A stretch of 63,515 bases of DNA from Caldimonas tepidiphila (GCF_003569765.1 NZ_QXMG01000034.1:1-63515), one strand, 5' to 3'; counted from the stretch's first letter, positions 18,280 through 27,180 are shown. The notes: generated by a model from the letters alone, not told the origin. Translations and numbers: made by a program.

Positions 18280-20009
18280 ACACCGCGGTGATCCCGCTGC
18301 AGGTGCTGGACGCCGCGCTGCGCGAGCGCAAGCGCCGCCAGCCGAAGGGCCGGCAGGTCGAGCCGGCGACGCTCGGGGAGGTGCGCGAGACGCTCGGCGA
18401 CGCCCCGCTGCGGCGTGACCTGCTGATCGAGCACCTGCACGCGCTCAACGACCGCTTCGGCCGGCTCACGACCGCGCACCTCGCGGCGCTGGCGCAGCTG
18501 ATGTCCCTGTCGCAGGCCGAGGTCCACGAGGTGGCGAGCTTCTACCACCACTTCGACGTGGTGCGCGAGAACGCCGAGGGTGGCTTCGACGCGCCGCCGC
18601 GGCTGACGGTGCGCGTCTGCGGCAGCCTGTCCTGCGAGATGGCGGGCGCGAAGGCGCTGATGGAGAAGCTGCCGGCGCTGCTCGGTGCCGACGTGCGCGT
18701 GCTCGAGGCCCCCTGCGTCGGGCGCTGCGAGCAGGCGCCGGTCGCGGTGGTGCATCAGCGACCGGTGCCGAACGCGACGCCCGAGGCGGTCGCGGCCTGC
18801 GTCGCGGCGGGGCAGGTCGACGACGGGATCCCGGAGGCCGTCGACCTCGACGCCTACCGTGCCGCGGGCGGCTACCGCACGCTGGCCGAGTGCCTGCGGG
18901 GCGCACGGCCGGTCGAGGCAGTGCTGCGCACGATGGAGGACTCGGGCCTGCGCGGCCTCGGCGGCGCCGGTTTCCCGTCGGGGCGCAAGTGGCGCCTGGT
19001 GCGCGCGGAGCCCGCGCCACGGCTGATGGCGGTGAACATCGACGAGGGCGAGCCCGGCACCTTCAAGGACCGGCATTACCTCGAGCGCGATCCGCACCGC
19101 TTCCTCGAGGGCATGCTGATCGCGGCCTGGGCGGTCGGCGTGGACGCGATCTGGATCTACCTGCGCGACGAGTACCACGGCTGCCGCGCGCTGCTGCAGC
19201 GCGAGCTCGCGCGGCTGCAGGCCGAGCCGCCCGCGGGCATGACGCTGCCGAGGATCGAGCTGCGCCGCGGCGCCGGCGCCTACATCTGCGGCGAGGAGTC
19301 CGCGATGATCGAGTCGATCGAGGGCAAGCGCGGCATGCCGCGCTTGCGGCCGCCCTACGTGGCGCAGGTCGGCCTGTTCGGCCGGCCGACGCTCGCGCAC
19401 AACTTCGAGACGTTGTACTGGGTGCGCGACATCCTCGAGCGCGGCCACGAGTGGCTGGCCGCGCAGGGCCGCAACGGGCGCAAGGGCCTGCGATCGTTCT
19501 CGGTGTCGGGCCGGGTGAAGAAGCCGGGCGTGCACTTGGCGCCGGCCGGCATCACCTTGCGCGAGCTCGTCGACGAGTACGCCGGCGGCATGCTCGACGG
19601 CCACGAGCTCTATGCCTACCTGCCGGGCGGCGCGTCGGGCGGGATCCTGCCGGCGAGCCTCGCCGACACGCCGCTGGACTTCGACACGCTGCAGTTCCAC
19701 GGCTGCTTCATCGGCTCCGCGGCGGTGATGGTGCTTTCCAGCAGCGACACGCATTGCGACCGCGCGGTCGACGCCGCGCGCAACATGATGCGCTTCTTCG
19801 AGGACGAGTCCTGCGGCCAGTGCACGCCCTGCCGCGTCGGCACCGCGAAGGCGAGGGCGCTTGTCGAGCGCGAGAGCTGGGACACCGGGCTGCTTGCCGA
19901 GCTGTCGCAGGTGATGCGCGATGCGTCGATCTGCGGCCTCGGTCAGGCCGCGCCGAACCCGGTCGATTGCGTCATCCGTTACTTCCCGCAGGAGCTGGGC
20001 CTCGCATGA
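18276..20009 (+). CDS. fdsB: Formate dehydrogenase fused gamma-beta subunit (NuoE-NuoF type, FdsG-FdsB fusion)
   Basis: This is the diaphorase part of the soluble NAD-linked formate dehydrogenase. Residues about 1-165 are a NuoE/FdsG thioredoxin-like domain with 2Fe-2S cysteines in CGSLSCEMAGA and CVGRCEQAP. Residues about 165-577 are NuoF/FdsB, with FMN/NADH-binding GGAGFPSGRKW, GAGAYICGEESAM, and the 4Fe-4S cysteines in ESCGQCTPCRVGT plus the later DASICGLG. In Cupriavidus these are two genes, fdsG and fdsB; here they are one 577-residue chain. The stop overlaps the fdsA start (ATGA). Confidence 0.93.
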   Translation: MNTAVIPLQVLDAALRERKRRQPKGRQVEPATLGEVRETLGDAPLRRDLLIEHLHALNDRFGRLTTAHLAALAQLMSLSQAEVHEVASFYHHFDVVRENAEGGFDAPPRLTVRVCGSLSCEMAGAKALMEKLPALLGADVRVLEAPCVGRCEQAPVAVVHQRPVPNATPEAVAACVAAGQVDDGIPEAVDLDAYRAAGGYRTLAECLRGARPVEAVLRTMEDSGLRGLGGAGFPSGRKWRLVRAEPAPRLMAVNIDEGEPGTFKDRHYLERDPHRFLEGMLIAAWAVGVDAIWIYLRDEYHGCRALLQRELARLQAEPPAGMTLPRIELRRGAGAYICGEESAMIESIEGKRGMPRLRPPYVAQVGLFGRPTLAHNFETLYWVRDILERGHEWLAAQGRNGRKGLRSFSVSGRVKKPGVHLAPAGITLRELVDEYAGGMLDGHELYAYLPGGASGGILPASLADTPLDFDTLQFHGCFIGSAAVMVLSSSDTHCDRAVDAARNMMRFFEDESCGQCTPCRVGTAKARALVERESWDTGLLAELSQVMRDASICGLGQAAPNPVDCVIRYFPQELGLA

Positions 20010-22873
20010 ACGCCGTCCTTTCCCCCCGAATCGAAGCGATCGACTTCACGCTCGACGGCCAGCCCGTGCAGGCCGAGGCCGGCGAGAGCATCCTGGAAGC
20101 GGCGCAGCGCCACGGCGTCGAGATCCCGCACCTGTGCCACGGCGACGGGCTGACGCCCGCCGGCAACTGCCGCGCCTGCGTGGTCGAGATCGCCGGCGAG
20201 CGCACGCTCGCGCCCTCGTGCTGCCGCAAGCCCTCGCCGGGCATGCAGGTGCAGAGCGCGAGCCCGCGGGCGCGCAGCGCGCAGAAGATGGTGCTCGAGC
20301 TGCTGCAGTCCGACGTGCCCCCGGCCGCGCGCCGTGCCGACAGCGAGTTGCAGCAGTGGGTCGAGCGACTGGACGTGGGCGAGCCGCGCTTCGAGGCGCG
20401 CGTGCAGCCGGCGACTGACCTGTCGCACCCCGCGATCGCGGTGAACCTCGCGGCCTGCATCCAGTGCACGCGCTGCGTGCGCGCCTGCCGCGACGAGCAG
20501 GTCAACGACGTGATCGGCCTGGCCTACCGGGGCGCGCACGAGAAGATCGTGTTCGACATGGACGACGCGATGGGCGCATCGACCTGCGTCGCCTGCGGCG
20601 AGTGCGTGCAGGCCTGCCCGACGGGCGCGCTGTCGCCGGCGTCCGCGACCGCGGCACGCTCGCCTGCGGGGCGGGCGGCCGGCGCATTTCCGGCGCCGCT
20701 CGAGAGGGTGCTCGCGCCGGTCGTGGCGCTGAGCACGCCGGTCGTCGAGCCCGACCGCAAGGTGGAGTCGGTCTGCCCCTATTGCGGCGTCGGCTGCCAG
20801 CTCACCTTCCATGTCAAGGACGAACGCATCGTGCAGGTCGAGGGCCGCGACGGCCCGGCCAACCACGGGCGGCTGTGCGTGAAGGGCCGCTTCGGCTTCG
20901 ACTACATCCACAACCCGCAGCGCCTCACCAAACCGCTGATCCGCCGCGCCGACGCGCCGCCGAAGCGCGCTGACCTGCCGCTCGATCCCGCCCGCTGGCA
21001 CGAGACCTTCCGCGAGGCGAGCTGGGAGGAGGCGCTCGACCTGGCGGCAGGCCGGCTGCGCGCGATCCGCGACACGCACGGCGGCCGCGCGCTGGTCGGC
21101 TTCGGCTCGGCCAAGGGAAGCAACGAGGAGGCCTACCTGTTCCAGAAGCTCGTGCGCACCGGCTTCGGCTCGAACAACGTCGACCACTGCACGCGGCTGT
21201 GCCATGCCTCGTCGGTCGCGGCGCTGCTGGAGGGCATCGGCTCCGGCGCGGTGTCGAACCCGGTGATGGACGTGCTCAAGGCCGAGGTGGTGATCGTGAT
21301 CGGCGCGAACCCGAGCGTGAACCACCCGGTCGCGTCGAGCTGGATCAAGAACGCGGTGAAGCGGGGCACGAAGCTCGTCGTCTGCGATCCGCGCCGCACC
21401 GACCTGTCGCGGCTGGCGTGGAAGCACCTCGCCTTCAAGCCCGACACCGACGTCGCGATGCTCAACGCGATGATGCACGTGATCGTCCACGAGGGGCTGA
21501 TCGACCCGGCCTTCATCGAGAGCCGCACGATCGGCTTCGAGGAGCTGGAGGCCAATGTCGCCGCGTACAGCCCCGAGGCGATGGCGCCGCTCTGCGGCAT
21601 CGACGCCGACACGCTGCGCGAGGTCGCGCGTGCCTACGCCACCTCGAAGGGCTCGATGATCCTGTGGGGCATGGGCGTGAGCCAGCACGTGCACGGCACC
21701 GACAACGCGCGCTGCCTGATCGCGCTGGCGCTGATGACCGGGCAGATCGGCCGCCCCGGCACCGGGCTGCACCCGCTGCGCGGCCAGAACAACGTGCAGG
21801 GCGCGTCCGACGCGGGCCTGATCCCGATGATGTACCCCGACTACCAGCGCGTGGACGCGCCCGGGGCGAAGGAGAAGTTCGAGCGGTTCTGGGGCGCCGC
21901 GCTCGACGACAAGCCCGGCCTGACCGTGGTCGAGGTGATGGACGCGGCGCTCGCGCGCGAGGTGCGCGGGCTCTACATCATGGGCGAGAACCCGGCGATG
22001 TCCGACCCCGACGCGAACCACGCCCGCGAGGCGCTGGCCGCGCTCGACGTCCTCGTCGTGCAGGACATCTTCCTGACCGAGACCGCGGCGCTGGCCGACG
22101 TGGTGCTGCCCGCGAGCGCCTTCCCCGAGAAGACCGGCAGCTTCACGAACACCGACCGGCTGGTGCAGCTCGGCCGCCAGGCGGTGCCGCCGCCGGGCGA
22201 CGCGCGCCAGGACCTGTGGATCATCCAGCAGATGGCGCAGCGGCTCGGGCTCGCCTGGGACTACCCGGACGTCGGCGCAGTGTTTGACGAGATGCGGCGC
22301 AGCATGCCGAGCATCGCCGGCATCAGCTGGGAGCGGCTGCAGCGCGAGGATGCGGTGACCTATCCCTGCCCCGAGGAGGGCGCGCCGGGCCAGCCGGTGG
22401 TGTTCACCGAGTCATTCCCGACCGCCACGGGCCGCGCGCGCTTCGTGCCGGCCGACGTGATTCCCGCGAACGAGCGGCCCGACGCCGAGTTCCCGCTGGT
22501 GCTGATCACCGGGCGGCAGCTGGAGCACTGGCACACCGGCAGCATGACGCGGCGTGCCAGCGTGCTCGACGCGCTCGAGCCCGATCCGGTCGCCTTCGTG
22601 CACCCGCTGGACCTCGAGGCGCTGGGCGCGCAGCCGGGCGAGCTGATCACGCTCGCGTCGCGCCGCGGGCAGGTGACGCTCTACGCGCGCGCCGACGACA
22701 GCTCGCCGCGCGGCGCGATCTTCGTGCCCTTCTGCTACCGCGAGTCGGCGATCAACAAGCTCACCAACCCGGCGCTCGACCCCTTCGGCAAGATCCCGGA
22801 GTTCAAGTACTGCGCGATCCGCGCCTGGCGTGGCGGCGAGCTGCCGCAGCGGGAGGAGGCGGCGCCGGCCTGA
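20006..22873 (+). CDS. fdsA: Formate dehydrogenase alpha subunit (molybdenum, cysteine type)
   Basis: The catalytic subunit oxidises formate to CO2. From the N-terminus of the 955-residue chain: a 2Fe-2S domain (CHGDGLTPAGNCRAC), a His-Cys/4Fe-4S segment, two ferredoxin clusters (CIQCTRCVRAC and CVACGECVQACP), a further 4Fe-4S site (CPYCGVGC), then the bis-MGD domain. The molybdenum ligand is Cys399 followed by His400 in HCTRLCHASS, a cysteine rather than selenocysteine enzyme. It completes the operon here: no fdsC (sulfur-transfer chaperone, FdhD-like) or fdsD follows, so maturation factors must be elsewhere. Confidence 0.95.
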   Translation: MNAVLSPRIEAIDFTLDGQPVQAEAGESILEAAQRHGVEIPHLCHGDGLTPAGNCRACVVEIAGERTLAPSCCRKPSPGMQVQSASPRARSAQKMVLELLQSDVPPAARRADSELQQWVERLDVGEPRFEARVQPATDLSHPAIAVNLAACIQCTRCVRACRDEQVNDVIGLAYRGAHEKIVFDMDDAMGASTCVACGECVQACPTGALSPASATAARSPAGRAAGAFPAPLERVLAPVVALSTPVVEPDRKVESVCPYCGVGCQLTFHVKDERIVQVEGRDGPANHGRLCVKGRFGFDYIHNPQRLTKPLIRRADAPPKRADLPLDPARWHETFREASWEEALDLAAGRLRAIRDTHGGRALVGFGSAKGSNEEAYLFQKLVRTGFGSNNVDHCTRLCHASSVAALLEGIGSGAVSNPVMDVLKAEVVIVIGANPSVNHPVASSWIKNAVKRGTKLVVCDPRRTDLSRLAWKHLAFKPDTDVAMLNAMMHVIVHEGLIDPAFIESRTIGFEELEANVAAYSPEAMAPLCGIDADTLREVARAYATSKGSMILWGMGVSQHVHGTDNARCLIALALMTGQIGRPGTGLHPLRGQNNVQGASDAGLIPMMYPDYQRVDAPGAKEKFERFWGAALDDKPGLTVVEVMDAALAREVRGLYIMGENPAMSDPDANHAREALAALDVLVVQDIFLTETAALADVVLPASAFPEKTGSFTNTDRLVQLGRQAVPPPGDARQDLWIIQQMAQRLGLAWDYPDVGAVFDEMRRSMPSIAGISWERLQREDAVTYPCPEEGAPGQPVVFTESFPTATGRARFVPADVIPANERPDAEFPLVLITGRQLEHWHTGSMTRRASVLDALEPDPVAFVHPLDLEALGAQPGELITLASRRGQVTLYARADDSSPRGAIFVPFCYRESAINKLTNPALDPFGKIPEFKYCAIRAWRGGELPQREEAAPA

Positions 22874-22891
22874 GCCGCCGGCGCGGCCGGC

Positions 22892-23806
22892 TCAGCGCCC
22901 GGGCCGCAGCCGGGCGCCGCCGAGCATCAGCAGCACGCCGGCGAGCACCACGCCGGCCGCGAGCCACTCGTAGGCGCTGATGCGCTCGCCGGCCACCGCG
23001 ACGCCGAGCAGCATCGCGATCACCGGGTTGACGAAGGTGTAGCTCGACGCGAGCCCGGTGCTCGCCCGCGCCAGCAGCACCATGTAGGCGTTGAAGGCGA
23101 CGAGCGAGCCGAACACGACGAGGTAGGACCACGCGGCGACCGCGAGCGGCTGCGGCGGCCACTGCGGCCGCTCGCCGGTCAGCAGCGCGAGCGCGAGCAG
23201 CAGCGCGCCGCCGCAGATCATCTCGCTGGCGAAGCCCATCGCTCCGGGCGCGAGCGGCAGCCGCCGCTGGCTCAGCACGCTGCCGAGCGACCAGGTGAGG
23301 CAGGCGATCGCGATCGCCGCGAGGCCCTGCGGCGAGGACTGGAAACCGCTGCCCTGCGTCAGCATCAGCACACCGGCGAGCCCGACGCCGATGCCGGCGA
23401 GCTCGTGCCGGGCGGGGTAGACGCGCCACAGCAGGTTCAGCGCCGCGATCATCAGCGGCACCACCGCGATGAAGGCCACCACCAGCCCCGAGCCGACCGT
23501 CTGCTCCGCGACCGCGGTGCCGCCCATGCCGCCGCCGAGCATCAGCGCGCCCACCACCGCCGCGTTGCGCCACTGGCGCGCGTCGGGCAGCGGCGCGCCG
23601 CGCCAGCGCATCCACACGAACAGCAGCAGGCCGGCGACGAGGAAGCGGCTGCCCATCTGGAAAAAGGGCGGGAAGCTCGGCAGCGCGTACTTGATCGCGA
23701 GATAGGTCGAGCCCCAGATCAGCCAGGTGGCGGCGAGGCAGGCGAGGATCAGCGGCGGCAGGCCGGGGCCGCGCGACGCGGCGGAGACGGGGGAGGCGAG
23801 TTCCAT
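22892..23806 (-). CDS. DMT/EamA family transporter (YedA-like)
   Basis: A 304-residue inner-membrane protein with ten hydrophobic segments in two EamA repeats. The first repeat opens CLAATWLIWGSTYLAIKYALPSF, the second LTWSLGSVLSQRRLPL. The sequence is closest to the YedA subgroup, presumed drug/metabolite or amino acid exporters. It is divergent from the Lrp/AsnC gene across about 100 bases, which suggests the regulator may control it, as happens with Lrp-type regulators and amino acid exporters. It converges with fdsA. Confidence 0.88.
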   Translation of the reverse strand: MELASPVSAASRGPGLPPLILACLAATWLIWGSTYLAIKYALPSFPPFFQMGSRFLVAGLLLFVWMRWRGAPLPDARQWRNAAVVGALMLGGGMGGTAVAEQTVGSGLVVAFIAVVPLMIAALNLLWRVYPARHELAGIGVGLAGVLMLTQGSGFQSSPQGLAAIAIACLTWSLGSVLSQRRLPLAPGAMGFASEMICGGALLLALALLTGERPQWPPQPLAVAAWSYLVVFGSLVAFNAYMVLLARASTGLASSYTFVNPVIAMLLGVAVAGERISAYEWLAAGVVLAGVLLMLGGARLRPGR

Positions 23807-23870
23807 GCCGGAAATCGTATGAAAGCCGCTCGCAGCGGTGAATGGCGTTTCGAAGGAAGACGCGGCCTCT

Positions 23871-23889
23871 CTCCTTGAAAATCAAGGAG
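23871..23889. promoter_or_regulatory. Perfect palindrome between the exporter and the Lrp/AsnC gene
   Basis: CTCCTTGA-AAA-TCAAGGAG is a perfect 8-base inverted repeat with a 3-base centre, 17 bases before the Lrp start and 65 bases before the exporter start. It is a plausible operator for the Lrp/AsnC protein. A hairpin in the regulator's 5' leader is the alternative, since its right arm itself contains AAGGAG. Confidence 0.5.
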
Positions 23890-23905
23890 GGAAAGGAGTT
23901 TTGCC

Positions 23906-24352
23906 GTGAACCTTGAATTCGACATACATGATTGCCGCATCCTCGCCGAGCTTCAGGCCGACGCACGCATCTCGATGGCCGAGCTCGGCCGCCGGGTGCA
24001 CCTGAGCCAGCCGGCGGTGACCGAGCGCGTGCGGCGGCTCGAGGCCGCCGGCGTGATCACCGGCTACCGTGCGGTGGTCGATCCCGCGCGGCTCGGTTAC
24101 GCGATCCGCGCCGTGGTGCGGGTGGGACGCTGCGAGCAGTCGCGCATGCTGCGCGCGCTGGAGGACACGCCCGAGGTGCTGAGCGCCTACAACGTCACTG
24201 GCGAGGACAGCTGGGTGCTGGAGATCGCGGTGCGCGACGTCGGCCACCTCGACGCGGTGCTGCAGAAGTACTGCATGCTGTCGGTCACCTCGACCGCAAT
24301 CGTGCTGCGCGTGGTGCGCGAGCGCCAGCCACTGAAGCCGGCGCGCGGCTGA
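23906..24352 (+). CDS. Lrp/AsnC family transcriptional regulator
   Basis: A 148-residue regulator with an N-terminal winged helix (DARISMAELGRRVHLSQPAVTERVRRLEAAGVITGY) and a C-terminal RAM effector domain (VLSAYNVTGEDSWVLEIAVRDVGHLDAVLQKY). The GTG start at 23906 follows AAAGGAG. Such proteins usually sense an amino acid and form octamers. The divergent DMT exporter is the natural candidate target. A palindrome lies in the shared promoter region. Confidence 0.92.
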   Translation: MNLEFDIHDCRILAELQADARISMAELGRRVHLSQPAVTERVRRLEAAGVITGYRAVVDPARLGYAIRAVVRVGRCEQSRMLRALEDTPEVLSAYNVTGEDSWVLEIAVRDVGHLDAVLQKYCMLSVTSTAIVLRVVRERQPLKPARG

Positions 24353-24441
24353 GGCGCCGCGCGCCCGCGCGGGCACGGCGCGTGCAGGCAGGGAGCGGCC
24401 TAAGATTCCCCGAGCCCTTCACTCCGACGCACAGCCTGCCC

Positions 24442-25410
24442 ATGCACCCGGACACCTACCCCCGCCTGGTCGGCGACGTCGGCGGCACCCATGCCCGCTT
24501 CGGCTGGCTGGCGGCCCCCGACGCGCCGATCTCCGACATGGCGACTTATCCGAACGCGGCGCATGCCGGCCTGCTCGACGCGATGCGCCACTACCTCGCG
24601 CAGCATGCCAAGCCGCAGCCGGCGTGGTGCGCGATCGGCATTGCCAACCCGGTGAGCGGCGACCATGTGCAGATGACCAACCTGTCCTGGTCCTTCTCGA
24701 TCCGGGAGCTGAGGGAGGCACTGGGCCTCGAGCGCCTGCTCGTGCTCAACGACTTCACCGCGCTGGCGCTGTCGCTGCCGGGGCTGGGTCCGGGCGAGCT
24801 GCGCGCGATCGGCGGCGGCGAGGCACGGGCCGGCGCGCCGAAGGCGCTGCTCGGCCCTGGCACGGGCCTGGGCGTCTCGGGGCTGCTGCCGGTGCCGGGC
24901 GGGCACTGGGTGGCGATCAACGGCGAGGGCGGGCATGCGACGCTTGCGGCCGGCGACGACTTCGAGGCCGAGGTGATCGCGGTGCTGCGCCGGCGCTTCG
25001 AGCATGTCTCCGCCGAGCGGGCCTTGTCCGGGCCGGGGCTCGAGAATCTCTACGAGGCGGTCTGCACGCTGGCCGGGCGACCCGCCGCCGTGCTCGGCGC
25101 GCCGGCGATCGCGCAGGCAGCGCTCGGCGGTGGCGATGCCGACTGCGTCGCCGCGCTCGAACTCTTCTGCGCGCTGCTCGGCTCGGTGGCCGGCAACCTG
25201 GCGCTCGCGCTCGGCGCGCACGGTGGCGTCTACATCGGCGGCGGCATCGTGCCGCGCCTGGGCGACTGGTTCGCGCGCTCGCGCTTTCGCGAGTGCTTCG
25301 TCGCCAAGGGGCGCTTCCGCGGCTACCTCGACGCGATGCCGACCTGGGTCATCACCGCGGAGAATCCGGCGCTGCTCGGCGCAGCCCGGGCGCTCGACGG
25401 CCCGGGCTGA
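24442..25410 (+). CDS. glk: Glucokinase
   Basis: Glucokinase phosphorylates glucose with ATP in the cytoplasm. The 322-residue protein begins with the phosphate-binding GDVGGTHARFGW and contains SWSFSIRELREALGL, LLVLNDFTALALSLP (catalytic Asp), LLGPGTGLGVSGLLP, NGEGGHATLAA and GGVYIGGGIVPRL, all typical of proteobacterial Glk. It lies 89 bases after the Lrp-type gene on the same strand, but no shared function is evident. It converges with the copper chaperone gene. Confidence 0.95.
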   Translation: MHPDTYPRLVGDVGGTHARFGWLAAPDAPISDMATYPNAAHAGLLDAMRHYLAQHAKPQPAWCAIGIANPVSGDHVQMTNLSWSFSIRELREALGLERLLVLNDFTALALSLPGLGPGELRAIGGGEARAGAPKALLGPGTGLGVSGLLPVPGGHWVAINGEGGHATLAAGDDFEAEVIAVLRRRFEHVSAERALSGPGLENLYEAVCTLAGRPAAVLGAPAIAQAALGGGDADCVAALELFCALLGSVAGNLALALGAHGGVYIGGGIVPRLGDWFARSRFRECFVAKGRFRGYLDAMPTWVITAENPALLGAARALDGPG

Positions 25411-25442
25411 GCGGGGGGAGAGGTCGCGCCGGAGGCGGGTCC

Positions 25443-25937
25443 TCAGTGGTGGTGGTGCTTCGTCGCGGCGCCCGCGGCCGGCTTGTCGCCGCCCGACGAG
25501 GCGGCGGACTCCACCGCGAGCTCGACGTTCACCTCGCCGGCCTTCTCGAAACGCAGCGTCAGCGGCACGCGCTCGCCCTGCTTCAGCGGCGCCTTCAGGC
25601 CCGTCAGCATGATGTGCAGGCCGCCGGGCTTGAATTCCACCGTCTGGCCTGCCGGCAGCGCGATGGCGTCGACCTCGCGCATGCGCATGATGTTGCCGTC
25701 CATCGTCATCAGGTGCAGCTCGGCCGAGGCCGCCACCGGCGAGCGCACCGACAGCAGCCGGTCGGCCGGGCCGGCGTTCTCCAGCTTCAGGTAGGCGCCG
25801 CCGGCGGGCTGGCCGGCCACCGTGGCGCGGGCCCACGGGTGGGCGATGCGGATCGGGCCAAGCTGGTAGTCGTGGGCGTGGGCGGAGGTCAGCAGCGACA
25901 GCGCGAGCGCGGTCGCGGCAATCAGGAATCGTTTCAT
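25443..25937 (-). CDS. PCu(A)C family periplasmic copper chaperone
   Basis: A 164-residue secreted protein. The signal peptide KRFLIAATALALSLLTSAHA is followed by the cupredoxin-like PCuAC domain with the copper-binding set His-Met...Met...His-x-Met, seen in ELHLMTMDGNIMRM and GGLHIML. PCuAC proteins deliver Cu(I) to CuA or CuB sites of oxidases. The C-terminus ends in a KHHHH tail that could add metal affinity. A 133-residue membrane protein lies 100 bases upstream on the same strand. The ATG at 25937 puts the signal peptide at the start. Confidence 0.92.
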   Translation of the reverse strand: MKRFLIAATALALSLLTSAHAHDYQLGPIRIAHPWARATVAGQPAGGAYLKLENAGPADRLLSVRSPVAASAELHLMTMDGNIMRMREVDAIALPAGQTVEFKPGGLHIMLTGLKAPLKQGERVPLTLRFEKAGEVNVELAVESAASSGGDKPAAGAATKHHHH

Positions 25938-26037
25938 GGTCTTCGTCGTCTCGTGCAGGACAGGCACGCGGCAGCGGCCGCGTGCCCGGGAGCGCCGCGA
26001 GCCCGGGAGGAGGGTTCACGGCGCGGCGGCAGGGGGT

Positions 26038-26439
26038 TCAGGCCTGCGGCGGGGCCTGCTTGAGGCGGGACCACCAGGTCCGGCTGGGGTCGTCGGCGGG
26101 CGGCGCGTCGAGCGCCGCGGCCACCCGGGGGCCGGCAAGGGCTGCCGGCGCCGCAGGCGGTGTTCCTTCGCCCACCGGCAGGTCGAAGGCGGGCAGCGAG
26201 GCCAGCGCGCAACCGGTCGCCGCAGGCACGTCCCCGCTGCCGGCCGGGGCACCGTCGAGCGGCGCCCCCCGATGATCGACCGCGATCGTCTGCACCCCGT
26301 AGACGGTGCACAGCTCCACCAGCCGGACGCCGTTCACCTGCGCCGCCGCGACCAGCACGCCCGGCAGGGCCGCCTTCAGCAGCAGCAGCGCCATCAGCGC
26401 CCAGGGGGCGAGGCGAGCGGGGGCAGGGCGGCGGGGCAT
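26038..26439 (-). CDS. Small secreted or membrane-anchored protein, DUF2946-like
   Basis: A 133-residue protein. It starts with a basic segment and a hydrophobic helix (LAPWALMALLLLKAALPGVLV), followed by VRLVELCTVYGVQTIAVD with a single conserved-looking cysteine and a proline/alanine-rich C-terminus. The pattern resembles DUF2946 proteins, which often neighbour copper-handling or TonB-receptor genes; here the PCuAC chaperone follows on the same strand. The frame is open further upstream, but the ATG at 26439 puts the signal-like segment at the N-terminus. The family assignment is tentative and no function is known. Confidence 0.55.
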   Translation of the reverse strand: MPRRPAPARLAPWALMALLLLKAALPGVLVAAAQVNGVRLVELCTVYGVQTIAVDHRGAPLDGAPAGSGDVPAATGCALASLPAFDLPVGEGTPPAAPAALAGPRVAAALDAPPADDPSRTWWSRLKQAPPQA

Positions 26440-26677
26440 GGGCGCGATTGTGCCCGGCCGGCGCCGCAGCGGTGCGGCCGGGGCCTTGGGACGAAACGTT
26501 TTCCCTTCGGAAGAAAGGAGTGCGGCGCGCCGGAAACGGCTGGCCACGCCCTTTACAAAAGGCTGTTCTCGTGCCCGGTGTTTCTCCTGTGTTCCGGGCA
26601 TGCCGGGCGCAGGACTCGGGCCGGAATTCCCCTTTTGCCAGAAGGAAGGGGCGCTGCCCGAGAGACGGGCAGGCATG
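26440..26677. other. Intergenic region upstream of the DUF2946-like/PCuAC pair
   Basis: No credible gene. It presumably holds the promoter of the minus-strand copper pair. A hairpin CTGCCCG-AGAGA-CGGGCAG at 26654-26672 abuts the H-NS-gene terminator. The stretch 26500-26640 is AT-richer than average. Confidence 0.5.
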
Positions 26678-26702
26678 AAAAAAGCCCGCGCGAGGCGGGC
26701 TT
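26678..26702 (-). terminator. Rho-independent terminator of the H-NS-like gene
   Basis: AGCCCGC-GCGAG-GCGGGCT (26683-26701) forms a 7-base-pair stem. Read on the minus strand it is followed by TTTTTT. It lies about 55 bases past the H-NS-like stop. Confidence 0.85.
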
Positions 26703-26755
26703 GTCAAGCAGCGTGGGGCGGAACGGGCCGCCCGTGTTTATCGGTCCGCAGGAAA

Positions 26756-27052
26756 TCAGACGGCCAGGTCTTCCAGCTTCTTGCCGGAAGCAAGTGCCGC
26801 CTCGACCCATTTCGGCTGGCGGCCACGGCCGGTCCAGGTTTCGCCGGTTTCCGCGTTGCGGTATTTCGGCGCGACCTTGGTGCCCTTGGCGGACGAGGCC
26901 TTGCTGCTGGTGATGTCGGCCATCGTCAGACCGTACTGGGACATCAGGGCCTTGACCTTGGCGATGGCATCCGCGAGTTCCTGCTTGCGCGCGGCCTCGA
27001 TTTGCTTTTCAAGTTCTTGTCTCTGGGCGAGGAGTTCGTGGTAAGTAGCCAT
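26756..27052 (-). CDS. H-NS family nucleoid-associated protein
   Basis: A 98-residue H-NS-like protein. The N-terminal half is a coiled-coil oligomerisation region (HELLAQRQELEKQIEAARKQE), followed by a linker and the C-terminal DNA-binding signature KYRNAETGETWTGRGRQPKW (about residues 63-82), with the Gly-Arg-Gly-Arg minor-groove motif in the form R-G-R-Q. Such proteins bind AT-rich DNA and silence acquired genes. It is a single-gene unit with its own terminator. Confidence 0.94.
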   Translation of the reverse strand: MATYHELLAQRQELEKQIEAARKQELADAIAKVKALMSQYGLTMADITSSKASSAKGTKVAPKYRNAETGETWTGRGRQPKWVEAALASGKKLEDLAV

Positions 27053-27180
27053 GTGATTTGCAGCCTTGGGAGTTGAACAAATGGTGCTGTGGCACCTCCA
27101 TGGGGCGCGATATTAACGCCACCTCCGGCGCTTCACAAGCGCCCCTGCCTTCGAACCCCTCGTTTGCCTGCATATTCGGG

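Noticed and set aside
18890-22873. Treating 18890-22873 as a single 1327-codon formate dehydrogenase gene
   Set aside because: The frame is open upstream of fdsA only because of GC-rich codon bias. Before 20006 it reads Arg-rich nonsense, while the FdsGB frame covers the region with real motifs.
26440-26676. N-terminal extension of the DUF2946-like protein to 212 residues
   Set aside because: It would bury the signal-like hydrophobic helix in the middle of the protein and cover the promoter region of the copper pair.
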